Source: Pelotomaculum sp. (GTDB lineage: Bacteria; Bacillota; Desulfotomaculia; Desulfotomaculales; Pelotomaculaceae). From it: 6,045 bases of DNA. Numbering within the stretch: position 1 is the first letter of the stretch; every line of letters starts with the position of its first letter. The notes under the pieces were generated by a model. It saw nothing but the letters and a program-made list of their open reading frames with translations. It was not told where the DNA came from and ran no database searches. Positions 1-6,028 of the stretch are shown here, in pieces. Made by a program: the position numbers and the translations under genes. The stretch lies in assembly GCA_022839445.1 (NCBI GenBank), contig JALHFC010000068.1, positions 1-6,045 on the forward strand, in the 5' to 3' direction.

Positions 1-1
1 C

Positions 2-256
2 GCTTATCTAATGGGTAATGTTAAAGAGGGGCAAGTTGATACAGATATCGCGGCTACCTTTAGGAGGGCCCACATTTATAATAAAGAGGGCTGTGTCGAC
101 TGCTGGGCCAAGTTTTACTGTAGTGGCGGGTGCCATGCTAATGCGGAGTTGTTTAACGGCTCCATTTTTAAACCATACGCCTCGGGGTGCGAACTTGTCA
201 AAAAGAGGCTGGAATGCGCTCTTTACCTGAAGGTAAAAGATTCAATATTGTCTTAA
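2..256 (+). CDS. scfB: SCIFF peptide maturase (radical SAM/SPASM), C-terminal fragment
   Basis: This is the last ~84 codons of a gene whose start lies left of the window; the frame is open from base 2, so the ATG at 11 is an internal methionine. The fragment carries a cysteine cluster CX2CX5CX3C (CVDC, then FYCSGGC), followed by two further cysteines, in SGCELVKKRLEC. This arrangement is the auxiliary iron-sulfur cluster-binding SPASM region of radical SAM peptide maturases, and the wording CW.KFYCSGGCHAN with a KRLEC end closely matches the SCIFF maturases of Clostridia. From family knowledge, these enzymes use S-adenosylmethionine to form thioether crosslinks in a small six-cysteine peptide (SCIFF), usually encoded just upstream; that part is outside the window. 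The radical SAM core (CX3CX2C) is also outside, so another SPASM-family maturase cannot be fully excluded. The stop codon is TAA at 254-256. Confidence 0.85.
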   Translation, partial: AYLMGNVKEGQVDTDIAATFRRAHIYNKEGCVDCWAKFYCSGGCHANAELFNGSIFKPYASGCELVKKRLECALYLKVKDSILS

Positions 257-331
257 ATCTAAGACCATAGCATTAAACGGTATATAAAGCAATCCGCCGT
301 TATGGCTGGATAGTCGCAATTTTATTATATT

Positions 332-353
332 ATGGCCCGCATAGGGCTATTTT
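332..353 (+). terminator. Weak hairpin downstream of scfB
   Basis: ATGGCCC (332-338) pairs with GGGCTAT (344-350) around a five-base loop, with one G·T pair, and is followed by only four T residues (350-353). It could be a weak first terminator for scfB. The GGGC of its right arm can instead pair with GCCCT at 363-367, so it may not be the stable form. Confidence 0.35.
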
Positions 354-365
354 CCATTAAAGGCC

Positions 366-414
366 CTGGTTTACCGTACTGTAACCGGTATGATATAATT
401 AACCAGCTTTTTTT
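366..414 (+). terminator. Composite hairpin with T-tract, probable scfB terminator
   Basis: CTGGTT (366-371) pairs with AACCAG (401-406). Directly stacked inside it, TACCG (372-376) pairs with CGGTA (386-390) around a nine-base loop, leaving bases 391-400 as a one-sided bulge. A run of seven T residues follows at 408-414, as in an intrinsic terminator for read-through from scfB. The bulge contains the -10 element of the promoter described separately, so the dyad may act as DNA (operator) rather than, or as well as, RNA. Confidence 0.5.
371..399 (+). promoter_or_regulatory. Extended -10 promoter for the LysM/G5/M23 gene
   Basis: TATAAT at 394-399 is preceded by TGA (391-393), giving a full extended -10 (TGnTATAAT). 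Seventeen bases upstream is TTACCG (371-376), a poor -35 of the kind tolerated with an extended -10. The predicted transcript starts near 406 and has a leader of about 75 nt before the SD at 466-472. The promoter sits inside an inverted-repeat structure (366-406). Confidence 0.65.
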
Positions 415-481
415 CATCTTTTTGCACAAATAGCCTTATTTAAGAAAGGTTCCATATAAAAATTTAAAGGAGATGGTGCAT

Positions 482-1933
482 TTGCCGCCCAGGTTTGAAG
501 GACAGCGGCGCCTTCCGGGGTTAGATAAGATTGCCCTTATTTTTGCCTATTACACCATTTTGATGCGGTGGCTGTCAAGAAAAACTCATTGTACTCGCCG
601 GTGGCTGTCGGGACAGTCAATCCCTCGCCGGGTCGGAATGGGTGTTGCGCTTTATTTGGTTATTACATTATCGGCTTACGTTGCATTTGGGGGGAATGCC
701 TGTGCGGTGGCGGTAAATGGAAATGTGGTGGCCGTAGTGAGCGATAAAAAAAGCGCTTGCGAAGTCCTGGGAGGGCTGTTGAAAATAAAGTCCGCCCAGG
801 CTGGCGGGGCGGTAGCCGTTGCGGAAAAGATTACTTACCAGGGTGTTCGGGCGAAGCAGGAAGACTTTAACGACCTGGAGACATTAAAGGACAGGTTGGA
901 AGGGACCCTTACTTTTCAAACAAAGGGCACTGCTATACATGTAAACGGCGAAGCAAAAGTATTTTTAAAACAGGAGGAAGATGCGAAGAGTTTACTGGGC
1001 TGGCTTATAACGGTTTACCCGGTGGAAGTCGGTGAACAACCGGAATTCAAGGAAAATGTTGAGCTGGTAAAAACATCTGCTCCTATTAGTGATTTTCTAG
1101 GTCTAGAAGAGGCTAAAAACCTAGTCCTGCTGGGGACCAATAAAGTGCAGCAGTATACGGTCAAAGACGGGGATACATTGTGGGACATTGCGCGCAGCGT
1201 AAAAATTGACATGGATCAAATCCAGTTTTCCAACCCGGGCCTGGTGCCGGAAAAATTAAGCATCGGTCAGGTTTTGAACCTGAGCAAGGAGGTACCGCTC
1301 ATTACCGTTGTAGCCACTCGCGAGGTTACGGTGAATGAGGAAATACCATTCCCGGTTGAGGTCCAAAAAGACGACGGGCTACTGTTCGGGGAGCAAAAAT
1401 TGATTTGCAAAGGCGAGTCCGGGGAAAGGATTGTTACATACCGGATTAAAAGGGAGAACGGCTTTGAAACGGACAGGGAAATCATCAGCCAGACCATTGT
1501 CCGTGAGGCTAAAAAAGAAACGGTGGCCAAAGGTTCTTTGACCATGCTGGCGTCCCGCGGGGGGACGGCGTGTCTGTCCTGGCCCTGTGCGGGAGGTATT
1601 GAATCACCGTTTGGTATGCGCTGGGGCAGGATGCACGAGGGTGTGGATCTGGGAGCCAACTACGGTAGCAATGTAGTGGCGGTAGCCGGCGGAACCGTCA
1701 TTGACACAGGATGGCAAGGAGGTTACGGCAAGACTGTGGAAATCTCACACGGTAGCGGCCTGGTGACCAGATATTGCCACCTTTCTTCGATTTGTGTGGA
1801 CAGCGGACAGGCGGTTGAACGGGGGGAACTGATCGGTCTTGTTGGCTCTACGGGGAACTCTACCGGCCCGCACCTGCATTTCGAAGTCTTAATTGGCGGG
1901 CAACCCCGCAATCCTATAAACTATCTAGAGTAA
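482..1933 (+). CDS. Membrane-anchored LysM-G5-M23 peptidoglycan endopeptidase
   Basis: The product is 483 residues from the TTG start. A basic N-terminus is followed by a membrane segment at about 51-71; a shorter hydrophobic patch lies near 17-31. A linker of unknown fold (~75-220) leads to a LysM domain (~223-267, YTVKDGDTLWDIA), which in this family binds peptidoglycan glycan. Next come a G5 domain (~273-352) and a C-terminal M23/LytM peptidase (~360-483). The zinc and catalytic residues are all visible: HEGVD (H385, D389), YCHLS (H433) and HLHFE (H464, H466). It is therefore likely an active, outward-facing wall endopeptidase cleaving peptide crosslinks. An ATG at 473 directly abuts the SD AAAGGAG (466-472) with no spacer. 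TTG at 482 has nine bases of spacing and is my preferred start; GTG at 476 is possible. It is probably monocistronic, with its own promoter and terminator. Its exact cellular role (growth, division or sporulation) cannot be read here. Confidence 0.9.
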   Translation: MPPRFEGQRRLPGLDKIALIFAYYTILMRWLSRKTHCTRRWLSGQSIPRRVGMGVALYLVITLSAYVAFGGNACAVAVNGNVVAVVSDKKSACEVLGGLLKIKSAQAGGAVAVAEKITYQGVRAKQEDFNDLETLKDRLEGTLTFQTKGTAIHVNGEAKVFLKQEEDAKSLLGWLITVYPVEVGEQPEFKENVELVKTSAPISDFLGLEEAKNLVLLGTNKVQQYTVKDGDTLWDIARSVKIDMDQIQFSNPGLVPEKLSIGQVLNLSKEVPLITVVATREVTVNEEIPFPVEVQKDDGLLFGEQKLICKGESGERIVTYRIKRENGFETDREIISQTIVREAKKETVAKGSLTMLASRGGTACLSWPCAGGIESPFGMRWGRMHEGVDLGANYGSNVVAVAGGTVIDTGWQGGYGKTVEISHGSGLVTRYCHLSSICVDSGQAVERGELIGLVGSTGNSTGPHLHFEVLIGGQPRNPINYLE

Positions 1934-1984
1934 ATTCCCGCGCGCATTGCTTTAAATGTTACATTAAGAAATACTGATTTTTTT

Positions 1985-2022
1985 ACCCTCACGCGTTTTA
2001 ACCAGCGAGGGGGTTTTGTTTT
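1985..2022 (+). terminator. Intrinsic terminator of the M23 gene
   Basis: ACCCTC-A-CGC (1985-1994) pairs with GCG-A-GGGGGT (2005-2014) around a ten-base loop, with one A·A mismatch and one T·G pair. TTTTGTTTT follows, counted from 2014 to 2022. The stem starts about 50 bases after the M23 stop codon. Confidence 0.85.
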
Positions 2023-2032
2023 AAAAAAGCTC

Positions 2033-2060
2033 TTGTAAACTCATCTAGCAGTGCTATAAT
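2033..2060 (+). promoter_or_regulatory. Promoter of the TPR gene
   Basis: TTGTAA (2033-2038) and a perfect TATAAT (2055-2060) are separated by 16 bases, with an A-rich stretch upstream. The predicted transcription start is near 2067, which leaves a leader of only ~14 nt that includes the SD GGGGTGA (2068-2074). It lies directly behind the preceding terminator, so the TPR gene is an independent unit. Confidence 0.8.
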
Positions 2061-2080
2061 ACAATACGGGGTGAAAAAAA

Positions 2081-2665
2081 TTGATTGTTCGTAAATCCTT
2101 TAAAAGAAACGTTAGAAAGGCGGTCTTTATTACCATAACAGTTTTGATTGCCATCGGCTTGGTAATACCGATTGCCGGTCTTTTTCAAAAGCAACCCGGT
2201 GATAGCGGGGCTAGTAGCGTTCCAGGCGTTTTGTCACCCCAGGAAAGGATTGCCGGCCTTGAAGATAGGGTCAAACAAAATCCAGGGGACAAAGCCTTAT
2301 TGATGGAACTGGCTGAGGCATATTTTTATGCGGGTAAGCCGGACCAGGCGGTAAGCGCCTACGAGCAGGTGTTGGCTGTTGACCCCGGCTACTCCGAAGC
2401 CCGTGTTGATATAGCCACCATTTATTATTATAGCGGCATGTATGACCAGGCGATAGCCCAGTTGCAGGAGTTAATAAAAAACGATCCGGATCATAAGGAA
2501 GCGCATTACTTGTACGGTATTATCCTGGGCAGTGGTAAGAAGGACTATATTGCGGGTGCCGGGGAATTGGAAAAGTACGTGGAATTGGCTAAAGAAGGCC
2601 CCGATGTGGAAAAGGCCAAAGAGCGAATAAACGAATGGAAAAAAGCGGCGGCGCCACAAAATTAA
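2081..2665 (+). CDS. Membrane-anchored TPR-repeat protein
   Basis: The protein is 194 residues long and starts at TTG (2081) with SD GGGGTGA seven bases or so upstream; a GTG at 2071 is out of frame. A basic N-terminus (KSFKRNVRK) precedes one membrane helix at ~14-34, so the rest is predicted to lie outside the cytoplasm. After a linker (~36-52), tetratricopeptide repeats occupy ~71-103 and ~105-137, each with the A.AY/YYYSG...QA pattern and a D/P turn (DPG, NDPD). A third, more degenerate repeat covers ~139-171, and the C-terminus is charged. TPRs are protein-interaction scaffolds and no catalytic domain is visible, so no specific function can be assigned. The gene is bounded by its own promoter and terminator, hence probably monocistronic. 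Location between wall-related genes makes an envelope role plausible, but this is inference from context only. Confidence 0.85.
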   Translation: MIVRKSFKRNVRKAVFITITVLIAIGLVIPIAGLFQKQPGDSGASSVPGVLSPQERIAGLEDRVKQNPGDKALLMELAEAYFYAGKPDQAVSAYEQVLAVDPGYSEARVDIATIYYYSGMYDQAIAQLQELIKNDPDHKEAHYLYGIILGSGKKDYIAGAGELEKYVELAKEGPDVEKAKERINEWKKAAAPQN

Positions 2666-2675
2666 AAACACAAGG

Positions 2676-2714
2676 ACCGCGGGAAACCGGCAAAAAAGCC
2701 TCCCGCGGTTTTTT
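2676..2714 (+). terminator. Strong intrinsic terminator of the TPR gene
   Basis: ACCGCGGGA (2676-2684) pairs perfectly with TCCCGCGGT (2701-2709). An inner GGC/GCC helix (2689-2691 with 2698-2700) closes around six A residues, leaving a short bulge. The T-run covers 2709-2714. It begins eleven bases after the TPR stop codon. Confidence 0.93.
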
Positions 2715-2752
2715 GTATTAATTACCGCTAGGAAAGACTTGTCTTACGGCTT

Positions 2753-2758
2753 TATAAT
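2753..2758 (+). promoter_or_regulatory. Possible -10 element for the MA-like peptidase gene
   Basis: A perfect TATAAT lies 34 bases before the peptidase ATG, behind the TPR terminator, so a promoter is expected here. No -35 fits at 16-18 bases: TTGTCT (2739-2744) is only eight bases away. TTGTCT could instead pair with ACTAAT (2762-2767) at 17-base spacing. The assignment is therefore uncertain. Confidence 0.4.
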
Positions 2759-2791
2759 TAAACTAATTAACTAAAAAGCGGGAGGCCGGTC

Positions 2792-3709
2792 ATGAGGTTT
2801 TTAGGGAAACAAAACATCATAGGCAATCCCCCCGGTCCAGGCCGGGGCTATTCATTTAGCAGCGCCGTTAAAATGCTTTTGGCCGGGTTTGTCCTGGCAG
2901 TAGTGTTGCTGCACAAGCTACCGCCGACTTTAAGGTATTATTGCTACAGCGCTGTCAGGGAACTGATAAAAGTACATGCTGTAATTGGAGCATGGCATAT
3001 GGAGAAATTAACATCGGAACACTTCTATATCAAGTTTAAGCCGGGCGAGCGCGCCGGGGCGGAGTTGGCTTTGGAAACGGCAGAACGCTTTTACCACCCG
3101 GTTGCTAAAGGCTTCGGTTTTACCGCCCGTGCCAAAATACCCATAATTATTTACTCTTGCCGGGAAGAGCTAAATAAGAGTTTTGGTTGGGAAGCTAAGG
3201 AAAATGCCATAGGTGTGTACTGGGCCGGGACCATCCGTGTGCTTACACCGGAAGCGTGGATAGGGGAGGAGGAGCCGGGCCGGGTGGCAGATGTGTTTAC
3301 TAATTCCGGACCGATGGTTCACGAATTTGCCCACCTCATTGTTGATTACATGACCGGGGGGAATTATCCCCGCTGGTTTACCGAAGGGGTTGCGCAGCAC
3401 GAGGAGTACAAACAAACGGGGTTCGAATTCCGGGACGCGGCCGGTTCTCTAAACCAACCTTTGTATTCTATGCAGGAACTTGCCGGGGATTTTGACAACC
3501 TGCCCAACCAATCTCTGGCGTACAGGGAATCCTTTGCCGCCGTGCGGTATATCGTGAGCCGGTATGGAGAAGAAGTTTTATTGGATTTGATAAAAGAACT
3601 GCGGGACGGAAAGGATTTTAACCGGGCCATGCAGAATATCCTAGGATTGGATGAGGCCGGTTTTGAAGCTCGCTGGCAGGAATGGGCCCATTTGCAATTT
3701 CAGGATTAA
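2792..3709 (+). CDS. Membrane-anchored MA-like zinc metallopeptidase (gluzincin)
   Basis: The product is 305 residues; ATG 2792 has a strong SD GGGAGG (2780-2785) six bases upstream. A single membrane segment at ~25-43 follows a positively charged N-terminus, and the rest is predicted to be extracytoplasmic. The catalytic core is clear: HEFAH at 177-181 gives two zinc histidines and the general base E178, and RWFTEGVAQ puts E198 seventeen residues further on as the third zinc ligand. This is the gluzincin HExxH...E pattern seen in the peptidase MA-like family, a group of mostly uncharacterised membrane-tethered proteases. The stretch from ~72 (EHFYIKFKPGE) and the helical tail with SFAAVRYIVSRYG also fit that family. 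The substrate is unknown. No terminator is visible in the 107 bases before murA, so cotranscription with murA is possible. Confidence 0.88.
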   Translation: MRFLGKQNIIGNPPGPGRGYSFSSAVKMLLAGFVLAVVLLHKLPPTLRYYCYSAVRELIKVHAVIGAWHMEKLTSEHFYIKFKPGERAGAELALETAERFYHPVAKGFGFTARAKIPIIIYSCREELNKSFGWEAKENAIGVYWAGTIRVLTPEAWIGEEEPGRVADVFTNSGPMVHEFAHLIVDYMTGGNYPRWFTEGVAQHEEYKQTGFEFRDAAGSLNQPLYSMQELAGDFDNLPNQSLAYRESFAAVRYIVSRYGEEVLLDLIKELRDGKDFNRAMQNILGLDEAGFEARWQEWAHLQFQD

Positions 3710-3816
3710 AATCTGTTTTTAGGACAATCATAATGATATGCAGGAATAAACATTTTAGGGACGAATATTGTTAAAAATACAATTGACTATGCGGTGCAAA
3801 TTAAGCAGGAGGACAT

Positions 3817-5073
3817 ATGGGCAGGATTATTATCAACGGGGGGAAGCCCCTTCGCGGCAGGGTTAAGATCTGCGGGGCAAAAAATGCTTCCCTGGCTATT
3901 CTGTGTGCGGCGATACTAGCTAGAAAAGAGACCGTTCTAGAAAATGTTCCAGATATCAGCGACGTGCGTGTAATGAACGATATTATAAAGAGTATTGGTG
4001 TCGTTACTATATGGGATACCCCGGATACATTAAGAGTTGTGCCACCGGAAAAGGTGAATACGGGGACTCCCTATCATTTGGTTAAGAAACTTAGGGCCTC
4101 CAACCTTTTGCTGGGGCCTGTGTTAGCGAGGTTTGGCAAGGTAAAGGTAGCGTTGCCGGGCGGTTGTAACATCGGGACCCGCCCGATGGATCTGCATTTT
4201 AAAGGACTAAATGGGTTGGGAGCGGAGCTCAAGTTAGAGCATGGTTGTGTATGTGGGATAGTTCCTAATTGCCTAAAGGGGGCCAGGATCTACCTGGACT
4301 TTCCCAGCGTCGGGGCTACTGAAAACATCATGATGGCGGCGTGCCTGGCCGTAGGCCAAACATTAATTGAGAACGCGGCCAAAGAGCCGGAGATAGTGGA
4401 CCTGGCTAATTTTCTTAATAATATAGGGGCAAAGGTGCGGGGCGCCGGTACAGATGTGATTAAGATTGACGGGGTTGACTCGCTTGAGGGAGGGGTGCGT
4501 TACCCGATCATTCCAGACAGGATTGAAGCAGGGACTTTTATGGTAGCTGCGGCGGCAACCGGTGGCGACGTCATGCTGGAGAACGTGATTCCAATCCACC
4601 TGCAGCCCTTGATTGCCAAGTTAAGAGAGGCAAATGTCGATGTGTACGAGGAAGAAGATACCTTAAGGGTATGTGTCGGCAAAAAAATCCGCCCGGTTGA
4701 TATAAAAACCATGCCCTACCCGGGTTTCCCCACCGATATGCAATCGCAACTAATGGCTATGCTCTGTGTTGCGCCCGGTATAAGTGTGCTGGTGGAAAAT
4801 GTTTTTGAAAACCGTTTTATGGTTGCCGACGAGTTGAAGCGAATGGGGGCCAGGATTAAAGTTGAAGGCCGGATAGCAGTTATCGAGGGGGCGCCCTCTT
4901 TGCAAGGCGCCCAGGTGAAAGCTACCGACTTGCGTGCCGGCGCTGCTCTTATCGTGGCCGGCCTGATGGCGTCCGGGGAAACCGAGATCGGCAACGCCTT
5001 TTACATCGATAGGGGTTATCATAGACTGGTGGAAAAGCTCCGGGGACTGGGGGCGTCTATTCGGAGAGGTTAA
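3817..5073 (+). CDS. murA: UDP-N-acetylglucosamine 1-carboxyvinyltransferase (MurA)
   Basis: MurA transfers enolpyruvate from phosphoenolpyruvate to UDP-GlcNAc in the cytoplasm, the first committed step of peptidoglycan synthesis. The protein has 418 residues, the usual length. Diagnostic sites are all present: GAKNAS with K22 and N23, RASNLLLGP with R93, the flexible active-site loop LPGGCNIGTRP with C117 (equivalent to the fosfomycin-reactive cysteine), YPGFPTDMQSQ with D307 as the general acid/base, and YIDRGY with R399 near the end. An intact cysteine predicts fosfomycin sensitivity. ATG 3817 follows AGGAGG (3807-3812) by four bases. Many Firmicutes carry two MurA paralogues (murAA and murAB/murZ); which one this is cannot be decided without the rest of the genome. 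No convincing promoter is seen in 3710-3816, so it may be read from the upstream peptidase gene. Confidence 0.97.
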   Translation: MGRIIINGGKPLRGRVKICGAKNASLAILCAAILARKETVLENVPDISDVRVMNDIIKSIGVVTIWDTPDTLRVVPPEKVNTGTPYHLVKKLRASNLLLGPVLARFGKVKVALPGGCNIGTRPMDLHFKGLNGLGAELKLEHGCVCGIVPNCLKGARIYLDFPSVGATENIMMAACLAVGQTLIENAAKEPEIVDLANFLNNIGAKVRGAGTDVIKIDGVDSLEGGVRYPIIPDRIEAGTFMVAAAATGGDVMLENVIPIHLQPLIAKLREANVDVYEEEDTLRVCVGKKIRPVDIKTMPYPGFPTDMQSQLMAMLCVAPGISVLVENVFENRFMVADELKRMGARIKVEGRIAVIEGAPSLQGAQVKATDLRAGAALIVAGLMASGETEIGNAFYIDRGYHRLVEKLRGLGASIRRG

Positions 5074-5100
5074 AGCGTGGAAACACGCTTTTGTTTTTTT
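5072..5100 (+). terminator. Intrinsic terminator overlapping the murA stop codon
   Basis: AAAGCGTG (5072-5079) pairs perfectly with CACGCTTT (5084-5091) around a GAAA (GNRA) tetraloop. TTTTGTTTTTTT follows, from 5089 to 5100. The stem includes the last two bases of the murA TAA, so a terminating ribosome would cover the 5' arm; this could couple termination to release of the last ribosome. Confidence 0.92.
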
Positions 5101-5158
5101 ATTGCATCTTTCGTGCGTCATGCCCTTAAAGGCAGATCGTTTTTTCGAGGTGTTTTTA

Positions 5159-5641
5159 ATGTACCATATTACCATCCTGGCCGTGGGGCGGCTAAAAGAA
5201 AAATACCTGGCGCAAGGGCAGGCCGAATACCTAAAAAGGCTTGCTTCGTATGCCAGGGTTAACGTGATCGAAGTTGCCGATGAAGGTTTTGCCGAGAACC
5301 TGCCGCCTTCCGGACTGGAAAAGGTTAAAGAAAAAGAGGGGATGCGCCTTTTGAGCCGCCTGCACCCGGACACTTTTCTAGTAGCCTTGGACGTGGAAGG
5401 GGAAACCCGCACATCCGTTGAAATGGCGGGTTTATTAGGCAAGTTGGCGCTCGCAGGGAAGGGAGATATAACGTTTGCTATCGGCGGGACCTTAGGGTTT
5501 TCAAAAAAGGTTATAGAGCGGGCGGACTGCCGACTTTCTTTTTCCAAGATGACATTTCCCCACCAACTGATGCGTATTATCTTGTTGGAACAAATATACC
5601 GCTGGTTTAAAATTGCCAAAGGCGAACCATACCACCGCTAA
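5159..5641 (+). CDS. rlmH: 23S rRNA (pseudouridine1915-N3)-methyltransferase RlmH
   Basis: RlmH is a small SPOUT-fold methyltransferase that acts as a homodimer on assembled 70S ribosomes, methylating pseudouridine 1915 (E. coli numbering) in helix 69 of 23S rRNA. The product here is 160 residues, the normal length. It begins MYHITILAVGRLKE, as in the family. It contains the glycine-rich SAM-binding segment FAIGGTLGFS (106-115) and ends with the signature LSFSKMTFPHQLMR (126-139), the LEQIYRWFKI helix and GEPYHR. The start is ATG 5159, preceded by GAGGTG (5147-5152) with six bases of spacing; the frame is open further upstream (to an ATG at 5102), but the added residues lie outside the conserved fold. 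The gene follows the murA terminator by 58 bases with only a poor promoter candidate (TTGCAT 5102-5107), so part of its expression may come from murA read-through. No terminator is evident in 5642-5720. Confidence 0.97.
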   Translation: MYHITILAVGRLKEKYLAQGQAEYLKRLASYARVNVIEVADEGFAENLPPSGLEKVKEKEGMRLLSRLHPDTFLVALDVEGETRTSVEMAGLLGKLALAGKGDITFAIGGTLGFSKKVIERADCRLSFSKMTFPHQLMRIILLEQIYRWFKIAKGEPYHR

Positions 5642-5720
5642 AGTTTTGGCGCCGGGTCGGGGTAATCGGCTAGGACGGGGATCTCAGAAAAAAAAGGATA
5701 TGCAAATTTTATAAGAACTA

Positions 5721-5749
5721 TTGCTTTTGTAAAAGAGCTGTGTTATCAT
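5721..5749 (+). promoter_or_regulatory. Extended -10 promoter of the structured RNA
   Basis: TTGCTT (5721-5726) and TATCAT (5744-5749) are separated by 17 bases, and TGT at 5741-5743 makes an extended -10 (TGnTATCAT). The predicted start near 5756 coincides with the first base of the 5' strand of the long closing helix, which supports both calls. The preceding 5642-5720 contains no ORF or hairpin that I can support. Confidence 0.8.
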
Positions 5750-5755
5750 CTATGT

Positions 5756-5995
5756 AAGCACCATCCTTACAGCGACTAAAGGTTTATGGTTTGCAAGAAT
5801 TATCTGGTGAAAGTTCGGGTTTGTTGCAAAAGAGTGAACCGGTCCACGGATAGTGTTTTTGGTTTCAAGAATGGGTTCTTAAAGACAAGTCAAGTAAGAG
5901 GTAACCTTTCTAGGGAAGTAGGATCGAAAATAGGCAAGTGATCAAATCAAGTGTACCATTGGAACATGTTAAATTGTAAGGATGGTTGCTTTTTT
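5756..5995 (+). ncRNA. Structured non-coding RNA of unassigned family
   Basis: About 240 nt without a credible ORF. The predicted 5' end (5756-5770) pairs with 5976-5991: CCATCCTTAC (5761-5770) matches GTAAGGATGG (5976-5985), and AAGCA extends it with one bulged U, giving 15 bp that enclose the whole molecule. Six U residues (5990-5995) follow. Inside, AAAGGTT (5778-5784) pairs with AACCTTT (5903-5909). This helix encloses TATCTG/CGGATA (5801-5806 with 5847-5852) and AAGAA-TGGG-TTCTT (5867-5880), so the helices nest as a multibranched fold. A smaller inner pairing, GTTC/GAAC (5813-5816 with 5836-5839), is possible. It does not read as tmRNA, RNase P RNA, SRP RNA or a common riboswitch, and is not rod-like as 6S RNA is. 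The raiA-motif RNA is a candidate by size and host range only. It could be a free sRNA or a leader for the next gene. Confidence 0.7.
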
Positions 5996-6024
5996 AGGGA
6001 GAAGGCGAAAGCCTTCTCCCTTTA
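5996..6024 (+). terminator. GNRA-capped intrinsic terminator of the structured RNA
   Basis: AGGGAGAAGGC (5996-6006) pairs perfectly with GCCTTCTCCCT (6011-6021) around a GAAA tetraloop (6007-6010), 11 bp in all, followed by the short U-rich stretch TTTAATTT (6021-6028). It stands just behind the six-U run that ends the closing helix, so the transcript has two successive places to stop. Confidence 0.85.
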
Positions 6025-6028
6025 ATTT

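Noticed and set aside
276..305. AACGG/CCGTT hairpin (276-280 with 297-301) after scfB as terminator
   Set aside because: No T-run follows the stem, and the loop is long; likely chance pairing.
1267..1659. 130-codon - strand frame within the M23 gene
   Set aside because: It is antisense to the LysM/G5/M23 coding region and has no domain or translation signals.
2739..2758. TTGTCT plus TATAAT as a complete promoter before the MA-like peptidase
   Set aside because: The spacing is eight bases, far below the 16-18 needed; only the -10 is kept, as tentative.
3783..3788. TTGACT as a -35 for murA
   Set aside because: A -10 at 16-18 bases would fall on the murA SD/start region, leaving no leader; not usable as a murA promoter.
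5102..5158. Upstream extension of rlmH to an ATG at 5102
   Set aside because: The extra 19 residues precede the family start MYHITILAVGR, the ATG at 5102 directly follows the terminator T-run with no SD, and a good SD fits ATG 5159.
5077..5262. 61-codon + strand frame between murA and rlmH
   Set aside because: It begins inside the terminator stem, has no SD, and overlaps rlmH in another frame.
4750..5619. 289-codon open frame on the - strand across the murA end and rlmH
   Set aside because: It is antisense to two unmistakable conserved genes, crosses the murA terminator, and its translation shows no recognisable domain; it is a shadow frame.
5756..5995. 6S RNA, tmRNA or RNase P RNA
   Set aside because: The strands inside the closing helix do not form a 6S-like rod, there is no tmRNA tRNA-like end or tag reading frame that I can see, and the conserved RNase P core segments are absent; a short GTTCGGGT resemblance to type B RNase P is not enough.
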